A DNA stretch of 64,000 nt from Pisolithus tinctorius (GCA_024663395.1 JANFAH010000002.1:930001-994000), one strand, 5' to 3'; positions 1-11,048 are shown, counted from the first letter of the stretch. Program-made: numbers and translations. The notes: a model not told the origin generated them from the letters alone.

Positions 1-519
1 GGTTTTCCAAAGTTGTCTCTACCATATGGTACCTGCTAGCTACATAGTGTAGCAGAAGCAGAAGGGTTTACAGGGTAGGCACAAGTGGACTCAGGGTAGC
101 CACTACAAGCCACATCAGCCTACAGACAGAGTCCCTGACAGCATGACAGTAAGAGAGGGGACCTGGACAGCTACTGAGTAGTGTGCCAAGCAAGGGCAGT
201 GGGAGTGAAGCTAGGTGGGAATGTGATGGTAAGGACTGAAGAAGTTTGTGGGGTTGCAGAGGGGAAACCCAGAGAGGAATCTGTAGGGAACCTCAGTAGT
301 CTGTCAAGCTACTATATTGAGTATAGTACCTGTAGGGAACTATGCAAGTTAGTAAGGATAATCTATCTATGTAGAAGTGTACTCACCCTCAGTAGTCTGT
401 CAAGCTACTGAGGGACTAGGTAAATTTTACTAGTGTATGGGTGCGCTCTAACAGCTTATGTAAGCGACACGATCACATGCCTAAGTCCAAGTAAGGACAG
501 GGGTCATTTCACTCCAACA
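1..519 (-). repeat. Ty1/copia-like LTR, probably 3' LTR
   Basis: Read on the minus strand, a purine-rich tract (CAGGGGGAG, about 520-529) is directly followed by TGTTGGAGTGAAATGACC, the usual layout of a polypurine tract and the start of a copia 3' LTR. The LTR would begin at 519 and run off the left edge, so its far end is not seen. It contains a 23-bp direct repeat (CTCAGTAGTCTGTCAAGCTA core) near 291-313 and 389-411. No partner LTR is visible in the window. Confidence 0.55.
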
Positions 520-1119
520 CTCCCCCTGAAATGGCACAGGGTAAAACTAAAAGGTAAAACATAATCAAAAGTATCAGAAATGAAATATACCAAATGTATA
601 ATCAAATGTGCAATGAAATATGTAAATTTTGGGTGTGCAGCTTGACTTGTGTGCATGCAATGTTGGCGCGTCGTCTGATTATGTAATCATGGTGCGTACG
701 GTCGTGCATCGTCTTGTCACGTCTTCCAGCCACTGTGCAAGCCTCACGAGTGCGCTCGCTCGCTCGAATATATTCTGTTTGGCCATCCATAGGGCTGCTC
801 AAAGTTAAATGTGGAAAAAACACATGAGCAAACTCAAGTGCGGTTGAGTTGTGAGTTTGTGAGCGAAACTTTAAGCTCCGACTGGAGATTCAAACTCCGC
901 CAAAAAGCGTGCATGCTTATCAACTGAGGGATCTAGCAAGTGATAACAAACTAGATAGCAAAGACAAACATCTATATTCATATGTACTACTACATGCTAT
1001 TGTAGTGTGAATACGAAGTAGATTTATACATGGGGGGCAGGGGGGAGACAAGAATACAGCAAGGGGGGGGGATGGGGATGCATGCTAAATGATAATCAAT
1101 ATTCTGTCGTACACTGTTT
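520..1119. other. Intergenic, no gene seen
   Basis: No supported coding region. By position this should be the 3' internal part of the copia element whose LTR ends at 519, but no pol domain is readable. The stretch holds a tRNA-like segment (872-939) and G-rich runs near 1030-1080. Confidence 0.5.
872..939 (-). other. tRNA-like segment (box A and box B)
   Basis: On the minus strand a box A-like CCCTCAGTTGATA is followed about 35 nt later by a box B-like GAGTTTGAATCTCC, with an Ala-like anticodon loop (ATGCAC) between them. The acceptor arms do not pair and the T stem has a mismatch, so this is not a functional tRNA. It may be a decayed tRNA, a tRNA-derived SINE head, or chance. Confidence 0.22.
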
Positions 1120-2818
1120 TCAAAGCGGATAAACATCTTGAGTACCAGACAAAGGGCCTTGATCCTCACCGCCAGCTACACCTTTTTGCAAGGCGAGGTT
1201 CTGAGCCCAAAGTTCCTCCAACTTGATGGCAAGCTTCATCTTCTCCAACTCTTGAGCCGCCATCGCCTCCTCATGTGCGAACAGCTCGCATTGCATAGTA
1301 AGTTGGTGTTCACAATCGGCCGAAAGAGTGGTGGCCTTCTGGCGAGTCCTCCAGTATCCATACTCGAGCCGGTGACACTTGACCTCTGACCTATCCTGCT
1401 GCACCTGTTGAAACTGCTTAACGAAAGTTAATGATGCAGATGTAAGGTCTGAAGAAAACTTGTCAGTGGCGGTTTCCCATGCACACTTATGGGATGGCTT
1501 TGATGACAGCTTGGAGTCACTGTCATCGGAGAAAGCGGCGACGCTGGGGGGGGAAGATGATGAGAGACGAAGTGCTGAAAACATGTTGGATGAAGCGATG
1601 TCGGAGTCAGAAGACTTGTCCATATTTGGAGTGGAAGCCGACCAGTGTTTGAGGAGGGGTCGATCCTGCTCGAGGGATGGACGTGCTGGCTGGAGTTTTG
1701 GACTATGGGATACGAAGGGAGGGGGGTCATCATTCAAGCTAATAGAATTCGCCCTGTTAAAAGTAGAGGGGGGAGGAGATTTGACAGGAGATGATTCAGA
1801 AAAATTAAAGGATGGTGGGGGGGCGAGCGAAAACCGCTCAGAATTAGCAGGGAGCGACAACAGCGACAACTGTTCAGAAAAATGGGGGAGATGCGATGGG
1901 TTGGCCGATGGAACAACAGGCGGCGGCAGCTCTCGCTCAGAGAAGAGTGGGGAGGGGGATGGTATGGGATATGATGGCGTCTCGATGTGTGACAAGGGGG
2001 GGTTGCCGTCAACATGCATCAGTTCAGAATCATCTGCAAAAAAGTTGTCCTCTATTTCACCCTCTTCCAGCTGAGGTGAATTCGGTGGGCCTGAAGCAGG
2101 ATCGACGGAATCTATGGATGGTGGGTTTGGCCGCAGCTTGAAGAGATCAACCACACACCTAGCGAAATCCTGCCCACTATCAGCAGCACTCCAGGTGCTG
2201 TTGTAGGCAGGATTTGTGCGCCACCACCCATGCAACTCACCCCACCAAGGAAACTCCTGCTTGATCGTCGCTGATAACGATCAGTAAACTAATGTCTTTA
2301 GGAATGAAATAATCATGTACTGATTATATTTTTTGTGCTGTTGCTGCTTGCAAGATCCTCGTAGGTGCGCCTGGCACCCGTCTGTCCAAGTAGCGCATTC
2401 TGCTTTCGGTACTTCATTCTTAAACTGTAATAGTTGAGTGGTGAATTTTTGTTTAAAAGATATGCACATACACGTCAAGCCAACTACAGATCGGAGCGGC
2501 AAAAACGGCTGGATTGTCTTGAGCGAGGACTCGGAATTTGGGGGACTCATCAACCGAGAAGATCGCTTTCGTGATCTTGATGTATATTGCGTTCTTCCCA
2601 TGTCGCAATTGTTGCTTACTCCTACCTTCCTCTCGAGCATCTTGTGTGGAGTCAGAAAACAGCTTCTTCTGCTCGGCTTCATGGGTCCTACACCACTCGA
2701 TAAGATGATCGGTCTGTGCAGCGTAAGTTTTCTCCCATATAATGCAAGGGACCACTGCTTTTGTCACTGATCTGGTAGGTTGTGTTGCCAGGGGAGGAGC
2801 AGACGGCTCAGACTCCAT
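1120..2818 (-). CDS. Three-exon gene, unknown function, N-terminal SANT-like region
   Basis: I do not recognise a named function. The gene reads as three exons on the minus strand: 2818-2472, 2418-2321 and 2270-1120. The introns are 53 and 50 nt (GTATGT..AAG and GTACAT..CAG), and the frame is kept throughout, giving 531 aa. The start is the first ATG of the open frame. The N-terminal 120 residues (W-x2-T, LI-x2-C, LF spacing) resemble the Myb/SANT-like DNA-binding fold seen in fungal transposon-linked proteins; that is inference. Residues about 150-190 are Trp-rich (FPWWGELHGWWRTNPAY). The middle 200 residues are Ser/Pro-rich and probably disordered. The last 90 residues form a Gln/Glu/Leu-rich coiled coil. 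There are no in-frame stops, unlike most neighbours, so it may be a live gene. Confidence 0.7.
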
Positions 2819-2939
2819 GGCAGCTATGGACAACGTATTAGACAAGAGCAGTCGGAGTTTGAATACTGATATTCTCAGCTGAAACTCACCACAAACACCC
2901 GACAAACACCCAAGGAATTAGCCGAACCTCTAGCAACTT

Positions 2940-4454
2940 TGAGTGGCCCTCATGTATCCTTGGAGTCCCAAAGTTGACTCAGCATGGTCCTGTGTGCCTC
3001 AAGGCATTTCACGAGGGCTTGGCTATGGTAACATGGATCCTGGGGGGCGTCTCGCCTCGTTTCGACTCCACTGACCTCTCTAGGTACCATTTTGATGTGT
3101 CCACATCAACATCTTGGCCTGTAGATTCCACGGAGGTGCTCCACATGCTCCGTAGGTGGTTTTGATGATGCAGGTATGTTATTTTTTGTGTTCGTGCTTC
3201 AGCCGTGAGGCTGACTGGCCTCTGCAGGTATCAGCGCTTCCTCGAGTCGCTCCAAGTTGCAGTCACCGCTGCTAGCTATGCCGTCGTTGTCACCTTGTTT
3301 GCCATCACCACCATCAAGCATCTCATTCTCCACGCTCGCTGCAACCAGCATATTTGTGCCTAACACCTCAAACTGCCTTTTGATGCCTTTGAAAGTGGAT
3401 GCTCGCCCCGGAACCTCGAATTTGATGCGTCCATGTCGACGTTTCGGTATGGAGGTCCTGTGGGCATGTTCCACACATCCCATGGGTGGTATTGACGATG
3501 TAGGTATGTTTCTTGTGCTCAGCGACCAGTCTCTGTCACAGTACTGAATGCTGCTCTCAGCTAGCATCCCCGTCTTGACTCTGAGTGAGTCAATGGCATT
3601 GTTGCTTGTTGTGTCATCTGCGCCACTCTCATCCTGCACGCTCCCCTTGTCACTGGCCTCTCCTGGGCGTGATTCAATGTCCAGTGGGTATGCTCGTGTC
3701 TTGGCTGTCTTAGCGCTGGTAGGCCCTGTTTCTAGCTTCATCGCGCTTGCCCTGACATCTTCATTAATCTTCCAGCATGTCCTTGTGCCTTTGGGCACTC
3801 CTGGCTCCCTAGCTTCATCATCAGGTAAGCTCTCGAGTGTGTGCCAATGTTCGTAGGATTCTTGTTGTCTTGCTGGTGCACGGTTGCACTCACTTCGCAG
3901 CATCTTGACCTCTTGCACCTTGCTGGACCACACTGTGTGCTGTTCAACAGCTGTAGTGCCAATTCCTTCCTTCAGGCGCTCCTCTGGTGTGTACTGACAC
4001 CTACAGGTCTCGTTTGTTATTGCCAATGTGCAACCTTGCTCGACGTGCAGTCCTGTGCCTTCAGGTGCACTGCTGCCAAGCTCCGGCCTGTTGAGGGTGT
4101 CTCCATAGGTGCACTGAGTCGCAGCCATGGGTAGCAATGTGTCCTTGACTCCGTGTGGGCCAGTGTTGCAACTGCCACCGCTGTCCTGGTCACTTTCAGC
4201 CTTGACTGGCTGTGCTCCCACTTTCGGTGCGTCTTTCCCATTCTTGACTGTTCTGCTGCTGACCCTGACACTTCCAGCATCTTTGTAATCGCATGCTGAT
4301 GGCTCTCGCTACCAGCTGACTTATTCGTGTGACCTCGAAGATCCTTTCCACTGGTGTTTTGGCCATTTGCATAGCTGCTTGCATTACCACCATTCTCCCC
4401 CTCGAGCGGTACTCGTCCCTGCTCAGTTGGTAACTCCAGTATGTAGTTTCTCAT
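2940..4454 (-). pseudogene. Decayed copia polyprotein, spacer region
   Basis: Minus-strand open frames at 4454-4017 and 4221-3199 have the composition of the long, poorly conserved spacer between integrase and reverse transcriptase in basidiomycete copia elements. Examples are the LEGENGGNASSYANG and KVTRTAVAVATLAHTESRTH motifs. No catalytic domain is present and the frames overlap with shifts. A segment near 2970-3170 is a diverged direct repeat of 3420-3500 (both have the CCACATGCTCC / CATGTTCCACACA type core). The orientation matches the copia LTR at the left edge, so both may be one element split by the 1120-2818 gene. The assignment rests on recognition of the spacer, not on a domain. 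Confidence 0.4.
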
Positions 4455-4675
4455 AGGGGGTGTAGGTCGACTGTACTTGGTAGGTGTTCATAGTAAATTC
4501 TTGGCGGTGCACGCTTCCATTTGAAGAGTTAGGTCTGGCGCTGGCTCAATAGCCTTGCATTTGCATTGCTCAGCCACGACCTTGGGTTCGGCATGCCCTT
4601 CTGACTCCTTGCAGCTCGTCTCCCCTGCTGCATGCTGTTTAGCAACTGTAGTGCCAACTCCCTCCCTTGGGTGTT

Positions 4676-5201
4676 TGTCAAGTATGGGATATCTGGGTTG
4701 AGGCCGGACTGGAGACTGAAGTGGGCATGAGGCTGAGGGGTTGGGATCAGGGAGAATGGGCAGAGGTACAGGTGGTGGACTGTTTGGACTTAGTGACTGG
4801 GGCTACAGTGCTATTCCCTTGCATGGGTCTCAGTCCGAGTCCAAGGCTGAGACAGAGTTATCAGAGGTAACTTAGTTGATTTCAGACTAAGGAGTACAGG
4901 CTGAGTACCTATGAGTTTATATACTAGAAACAACTATAGTATGGAGACTGGTAATGCCAGTCTCACAAGGATTGCTAAGATGATTGGTAAGACAAGGATT
5001 ACTAATGTATGACTAAGGTAATGGAGACCAGGACAGAGTGGACCAGGGACAAGACCAGGAAGGACTTAACCAAAATGACATGCACTGCAAAGCAGTGCTT
5101 ACCGTGCTAGACCATCTGGAGACAAGGGGACAGGTGAGGCCAAGGCCAGACTGAGTGAGTGCAAGGCCAAGTCCAGCTGGGGTTGAGACATGGCTATGAC
5201 A
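4676..5201 (-). repeat. Gyp-A 3' LTR (Ty3 chromovirus-type)
   Basis: A 526-bp repeat bounded by TGTCAAG and ATGACA, with a closely similar 527-bp copy at 46935-47461. Orientation is minus because a polypurine tract lies just to its right. It contains the TTGATTTCAGACTAAGG signature. In the related Gyp-I and Gyp-F LTRs the same place is complementary to the primer site, pointing to self-priming. Confidence 0.8.
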
Positions 5202-5216
5202 GTATCCCCCTCTTAG
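5202..5216 (-). promoter_or_regulatory. Polypurine tract of Gyp-A
   Basis: On the minus strand CCCTAAGAGGGGGATAC immediately precedes the LTR start TGTCATAGCC. This is the plus-strand primer site that sets the 3' LTR orientation. The same motif (AAGGAGGGGATAC) precedes the Gyp-I 3' LTR at 13482. Confidence 0.7.
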
Positions 5217-5339
5217 GGGTCGAACCCAAGAGACCCCTGCGAGAGTGGCAGGCTGAGTCCAAAACTTTGACTGAGTTCGAAAAATTGATACTTGTGGCCT
5301 GCTAAGCCCTTTGCATCTTTCTTTCTCATCCCAACCATC

Positions 5340-6155
5340 ATGTCTGAATTGAGGCCAATTGCTGTGACCAACAATGACGATAAAGGCCAGGTTGTTATTG
5401 ACTGGACCCAAATGCCTGATGACAACATCAGGTATGACACTGACGACAAAGAGGAGGTGGTGAAGGCAAAGGCAAAGGAGAGAAAAAGTGAAAGGTGGCT
5501 GAGCAAGCCCAGCAGGAGGAGCAGGCTCAGCTTGAGGCCAAGAGGGCAGCGAGGGAGAAGGACAAAGCTGAGAGGATAGTGTGGGAGGCTGAAGAGCAAA
5601 GGGCACATGAGGAGGAGGAGAGACACAGGGCTGAGGAAGAGAAGGAGGCTGAACATAAGTGTAAGGCTGAGGCCAGGGCCAGTGGTAATGAGACCAGCAG
5701 TGAGGTGAAGAAGGTGGTGATGGATCCTGGGTGAGTGGTTTTTTCAACCTTGTGCATATCCTCTTTGACAATCCTTTGAGCTGTACCCACTGTGCCTGGG
5801 CTCACATTGTCTGCAAACTTGTCATAGATGGTAACAAGAAATGTGTTGCCTGCATGTGGTGCAATCAATCGAAAGGTAAATCCCAGTGGCCCAGGGATGG
5901 CAAGGACGCTGAGGCTGGTCCCAAGGTCAAGGCTGACGAAGGGAAGAAACAGAAGGCTGATGAAGAGATGCCAGAGCCTGGGCTGAGCCAGAAGAAGCAG
6001 GCAAAGTCGAAAGTGGTCGAGGTGTTGGAGATTGACGAGCCCAAGGCTGGAGGGAGCAGGCTGAGGGAGGCCAGCACTGAAAGGTACTCGGGCTTGGAAA
6101 ACAAGCTCAAGCAACTGATCGAGGCCGCAGGGCTGATTGCCAACAACCTGGCCAG
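5340..6155 (+). pseudogene. Gyp-A antisense third ORF (Cys-cluster, coiled coil), broken
   Basis: The ORF starts at ATG 5340 and runs opposite to the element's pol direction, tail-in from the 3' LTR. It encodes an acidic start, a Lys/Glu/Ala-rich coiled coil (about 5440-5720), then a Cys cluster (CTHCAWAHIVC and CVACMWC) and a basic tail. The frame shifts once near 5497 by a small indel. A 50-nt spliceosomal intron (5731-5780, GTGAGT..TTTGAG) sits just before the first Cys motif; removing it restores CTHC to the upstream frame. The ORF is cut at 6155 by the Gyp-F LTR. The protein family is known to me only as an accessory product of basidiomycete gypsy elements; its function is unknown. Confidence 0.65.
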
Positions 6156-7078
6156 TGTCATATCCATGACTCTTGGACTCAGTCCCAGTCCAGTCCAGAC
6201 CCCTAGCCCCTATCTCCGGTCAAGTCCGGTCCTAGTCCAGCCTAGAAAACCTAACTCCAGCCTAGAGAACTCAACTCCAGCCCTAGGAAACCCAACTCCG
6301 GTCTAAATAACTTAAGTCTGGTCTTTTACCCCTATCTCCGGTCCATTCCAACCTTCTGGCATTGCACTGCTCCACCCCAGTCCTCCCAGGTCTATGTCCA
6401 GGTCACCCGAACATAACTCCGGTCTGTTTCCCTTTGTTTGTACTATATTTAGTCTAGCCCATTCATCAGACTTTGCTTACTGTACAATCCTGTGTCCAAC
6501 CCCGGTTATGCCGGTCACCTGGACTTTGGCTATTAGCCTCTGCATAGCCACTGTGGCTATCCTCATCTTGCTAATCATCTCACTAATAGCTTATTCACAA
6601 GTCTGGCTCTATGTTCATTATCCTGGACCAGCCTCATGTATTTAACCCCTGTACATACTTCATAGCACCACAGTCAGAATATCAACTAAGTATTACCCTC
6701 AACTCTGTATTACCCCTCGAGTTCTACTCTATAGCTAAGGCTGAGCCTTAAGCTATCCCCAGCCCCTGTCCTGGACCTCTCCCTGGCTTGCATAAGGGTA
6801 CAGCACATATGCTGAGACCAAGGGAGGTAGATCCAACCCCAGACCAGCTTCCCCTTGTGCACACTCCAAGACCGGTCTGTTTCCCATGCTACCGGTCTTA
6901 TTCCCACGCTCCCGGTCTTAAGTCCGGTCCTCCAGACTTAGCCCCTAACCTCCAGCCTCAACTCCAGTCCAACCGGACTTGGCCCCTGTCTCTTGGCCTT
7001 GACTTTGGCCACTTGGACTTAACCCCTGTCACCTGGTCTTGAAGCCTGGTCACTCCGAGGGTAAACCTGTACTTGACA
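6156..7078 (+). repeat. Gyp-F 5' LTR
   Basis: A 923-bp LTR from TGTCATATCC to ACTTGACA. A 901-bp copy in the opposite orientation is the solo LTR at 16093-16993. Orientation is fixed by the primer site just downstream and by CAGTCAGAATATC at 6671-6683, whose complement is that primer site. It interrupts the third ORF of Gyp-A. Flanking bases (GCCAG and GTATA) do not match, as expected for the left end of a longer element. Confidence 0.8.
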
Positions 7079-7092
7079 GTATATTCTGACTG
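7079..7092 (+). promoter_or_regulatory. Gyp-F self-priming primer binding site
   Basis: ATATTCTGACTG (7081-7092) is perfectly complementary over 12 nt to CAGTCAGAATAT inside the LTR (6671-6682). This is the arrangement of the Tf1/sushi type of Ty3 element, whose RNA 5' end folds back to prime reverse transcription instead of using a tRNA. Confidence 0.65.
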
Positions 7093-8398
7093 ACACTTGT
7101 GCAAGTCACTTCATCATGTCTAGGTCCTGCTCTAGAGTCCCTACCCATGGCCTTGCCCATTGGGACTCATCGGGATACCTCTCCTCTGACTCCAGAGCCC
7201 AACCCGGAGATCTTTGCTAAAGCAGAGAGGTAACCCAGTGCCCCTCAGCACTCTGCACACCCCCGGGTTGCATTACCCCTGACACTACATCCTTAGTAGT
7301 CAAAACTTAATGCATTCATTCCCTCACTCCTGACCCCTTCCTACCACTCATTTCTTCCTGACTCCGGACCGGCCATGTCAACCCCTGAGTTGGACTCACC
7401 ATCCAGACTCACCACCAACCCAGGTTCATGCCTGAGCCCACTTCCAAGTCAGAGTTACTCTCCAGACTTGCCCCTGAGTCAGCCTCATCAACCAGACTCA
7501 CTTCTGTTAGCTCCCCCAAGCTACCTCTGACCCCTGGCTGGTCACCCCAGTCTTCACCACAGTCCTTACCTCAGTCATCCAAGCACTCTAGCCCAGCTGT
7601 CTTCGTCCAGTTCTACTGTACTGAGCACTGGGGTCTCATCACTCATTTGACCTCCTGACTCCCCAATATTGGTCTTCGGACCTCTGTGCACCTCCAGTGC
7701 AACCCCCAGTCCCAGCCCTCAACACCTTCCCTGTTTCCCCATCAGCACTCGGCTTCAGCAGTTTTTGGGTCCAGTCTCCACCCTCAGCCTTTGCTACACC
7801 GGCCTTGGAGCCCTGGACCCCCTTTCCAGTCTCCAGACTGTCTGTTACTGGCCTGTCCGGCCTTGTTTGGCTTGTCCACACTCACCCAGACTTGCCTGAA
7901 GCTGGTTTGCCACTTCCCTTGGCCTCCTGCCCTTTGTTACTGGCCCTCTCAGCCCTGGCTTGATTCAGCCACCTCACCTGGACTTGTCTAGACCTGTTAC
8001 TAGGTTTTGGACTGGTCCTGGCTCTCCTCAGACCTTTCTGTTCCTCACAGACCCCTCCTGGGTCTCCTGTCCATTGTCCTAGTGCTGCACTAGTCACCTC
8101 AGCCTTGGGATGGTGCTTGTCCTTTGGACTTGTACCAGGCCTCAGCTCTGGTGGTCTTAGCTAGTGCATGACACCTCTGTTTTGGTCTAGGACCGGTCTT
8201 CCAGCCCTCTGGCCCTTAGCCCGGTCCCTGGCCTCTCCACTGGCCTCTCTTTTCACTTAGAGGCACCCCCTGGGCATGCTAGTCCTTCAGACTTGCTCCT
8301 AGCCCCTGATTTTCGGTCTAGGACCGGTCTGCCGGTCCTCCGGCCCCTATCCCGGTCCCTGACTTCATTTCCAGTCCTTTCCCTGTCCTCTGTCCATC

Positions 8399-8574
8399 CT
8401 GGGATCCTAACCAGGTTAACAAGTTGGTAACTCTGTACTCCAGAAGCCAAAACTGGTGGTCTCAGTTGAGACAAAACAATTAGGGTCTACCCCAGGATCC
8501 TAACTGGGTCAACAAGTTGGTACTCCAGTACACCAGAAGCCAAACTGGTGGTCTCAGTAGAGACAAATCAATTA
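8399..8574 (+). repeat. Tandem duplication of about 92 bp
   Basis: Two adjacent units start with GGATCCTAAC and share AACAAGTTGGTA, CCAGAAGCCAAA, ACTGGTGGTCTCAGT and ACAAT/ATCAATTAG. They differ by several substitutions and small indels. They lie inside the Gyp-F internal region. Confidence 0.75.
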
Positions 8575-8999
8575 GTGCATTACTCTGTTCCCCTTAGCAG
8601 TTCACCCTGGTTTGTCCTGCCAGGCCTTTGGTTTCACCCAGCTTTACAGCCCTGGTCCAGACTTGCCAACTCCAGCCCCCTTGTGGCACTGGCTTGTCCT
8701 GCCAGTCCCTTGGCCTCAACCTGGCTTTGTAGCCTTGGACCGGACTTGCTAACTCCAGTCCCCCTATTTGTGTCCGGTTTTTTTTCCGCCTCCAGACTCC
8801 TTTATGACTGGTCTCCTGACTTCTGGTCTTCCCTCCCTCACTAGGCCTTGTCACCCTTTGTCCAGCCTGTTATCTCCAGACTCCCTTGTAGCCCCTGACC
8901 AGTCTTGCTGACTCCGGCTTTCTTTCTGTGCATCAGGTTTGTTCATTTGATTAAACTGCATTATTCACATAATTTACATGTGTCATTGAATAGACAGTC

Positions 9000-11048
9000 A
9001 TTGGTCAGCTGACCAGAGGCATGACCTTAAATGCAAACAAACCCTGAGAGAAATCCATGCTGGCAATTATGATGCTGATAACCATCCTTCCACTCCCCCT
9101 CTCCATTCTCCATCCTCATCATCATCATCAGAAGAAGAAGGAGCTGCTGATACTGAAGGTGACACTGACAGCTCTGTGACCAGGAAGCATAGGGAACCCA
9201 AAGGGAAATCTTGTGACCTAGCCAACACATCCTCTGAAGATGAGGATGGACCTAGTGACACTGGAGACCTCCCTGATGGCTTGGAGATGACCAGGATGCA
9301 TGGGAAACCCAAAGGCCAACATTGTGCCTTCTGCAAGGTAGTAGTCACACCCTCTGTACCTACCCCAGCCAGTGGCCTCAGTCACTGTGAGGATGCATCC
9401 AGTGCAGAAGCAGGCTTACTGTGCTTCAAACCAGGGCAGCTTCCCTTGGAAGGCATTCAAAAGGCACAGGCACCTGGCATGTGCACCACTCAAGAAGCCC
9501 AGGCAATTGCAGATGAGTATGGCAGGACTCTTGGGTCAATCATGGCTGCTGCTGGTCTTACCACAAAGGCAACCCATGCTGAATCTGTGTGGAACATGCA
9601 TCAGGCTTGGTATGCACATACCAATCCAAAAGTGTCTGCAGGTCAGTACATCCTAACTTGTTGCAGTTTCAACTCCACATTGATTCAATCACAGAGGAAA
9701 CCAAAGACTACTATAGGCATCACACCAAGCACTATGAGGACCATAGAGATGAGGAAGATCATCCCCAACTGTGGGCTGAGCTCTGGAAGTATTGGAGTGA
9801 GTGTGTCAGCAGGTCCAAAGATGTCAGTTCCAAGGTGACGGTGGGCCATGTAATGGCTTGCCATGACTCCTTTACACAAGGGGTGGGTAATACTGTCATG
9901 ATTGTTTGCTTCTTGAATAACCTCTTGTACAAACTTGGTGCAATGTGGAGGGCATACATGTCTTTGGATGTGTAATTTATAGTGGGAGCAATGAAGCTGC
10001 ATGCCAATCCCAAGGAATTTTTGCTGGATCCTCCCTTCTCATGCAGCTTGTGAGTGAGTGGCAGACCAACATAAGACAATTATTAGAATACCTGTCCACA
10101 ATTATCAAGTATGTATAACATACGCCATGTACAATTGCCCACTGACTTTTCTTTAGGTATAAAATCCTTAACTCTGCGGCTTTGCCACCTCTTCCTGACT
10201 TTAATGTGCTGTCACAATCCCATTATGACTGTGCACTGGGATTAAAACCTCAAGAATACAGGCATGATTGCAATCAATGAGTTTTACCTACAATAATACT
10301 CCACAAATTCCATATGTCAATAAATCTATTTCATTCATATCCATCCTCTGAAGTGCTGCCACAGAAGAGAATGAGAATGGTATCACATGAGGCCAGAGAA
10401 ATGTTTCTTGGAAGTTGTTGCTTGATCTGCTGTATGTTCACCAGTATACCATCACTGATTGGCATGCAGGAATCCCTGCTGTTGGGCCAGATTTCAATGT
10501 CAAACACCTTGATGCTGATGAACTTCATGCTCTGACTGTTCCTTTCCTGAAAGAGTCAATGGGTGCAGATTACCATGCTGAGGCTCCACTAGATGACAAA
10601 AAAGACCAAGCTGAATACCTTGTCCCTTTGCAAAATTCACCATTTTACCTCAAGAAGTGGACTGATGGTGGGTTGTTGACACAAAATGGTTGCCCTCACT
10701 GACATGAATAATCCAGATCAGATTGAACTATCTCACCACAGTGATGCAAGGATGTGTGACATCCCACTTGTGGTGAACACATTGAACTGGCACCTCGGTG
10801 TTCTTTCTGATTCAGATGCATTCATTAAGGCCCTCCCTAAAGGTAACAAGTTTAAGGAGAGAAGTGCCCCTTCATCTTTCCCTGACCAACCTGTGCAAGG
10901 ACAATTGCCATCCAATAGATGTCATCCCTTGCCAGCAACATCCAACACCCACCATATGACTGTGCCTTCTGTATCCCCAGCTTATAGATCACCCCAGCAA
11001 CCTGTGCAGCACCATGTGTCTCCCTCAACATCCCACCACACCCAATGA
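9000..11048 (+). pseudogene. Decayed multi-exon basidiomycete gene, unknown function
   Basis: Coding segments in series read as one protein type of unknown function that I associate with TE-rich basidiomycete genomes. They run from an acidic Ser/Glu-rich start (9060-9330), through AESVWNMHQAWYAHTNPK (about 9575-9635) and TKDYYRHHTKHYEDH (about 9700-9755), to QTWCNVEGIHVFGCVIYSG (about 9928-9985). A splice of 53 nt (GTATGTATAAC..CTTTAG, about 10111-10157) then leads into YKILNSAALPPLPDF. Next come EMFLWKLLLDLLYVHQY-like and DWHAGIPAVGPDFN segments (about 10400-10500) and a Pro-rich tail ending at 11048. At least two joins, near 9640 and near 10670, do not keep frame and no clear start codon is present, so I call it a pseudogene. 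Confidence 0.6.

Larger units (their letters stand above)
7079..8935 (+). mobile_element. Gyp-F internal region, no intact coding
   Basis: An ATG at 7116 sits at the same distance from the primer site as the gag start of Gyp-I, but the frame stops after about 35 codons. The rest is pyrimidine-rich, built of loosely repeated CCAGTC / GGCCTTG / CCGGTC phrases with only low-complexity frames. Two further imperfect tandem units of about 83 bp lie at 8605-8770. No protease, RT or integrase is visible and there is no 3' LTR before 9000. It is either a non-autonomous element or a badly decayed one. Confidence 0.45.

Noticed and set aside
1460..2074. Plus-strand frame of 204 codons inside the 1120-2818 gene
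   Set aside because: It is antisense to the Ser/Pro-rich part of the spliced gene, which joins three exons in frame; a shadow.
4676..5201. Reading the TGTCAAG..ATGACA repeat as a plus-oriented 5' LTR followed by a gag ORF
   Set aside because: The sequence to its right is a polypurine tract on the minus strand. The related Gyp-I element with self-priming site proves the opposite orientation, so the following ORF is antisense, not gag.
5013..5771. Long minus-strand frame of 252 codons opposite the third ORF of Gyp-A
   Set aside because: Leu/Pro/Ser-rich shadow of the coiled-coil ORF and LTR; no domain and no consistent start. The plus-strand ORF explains the composition.
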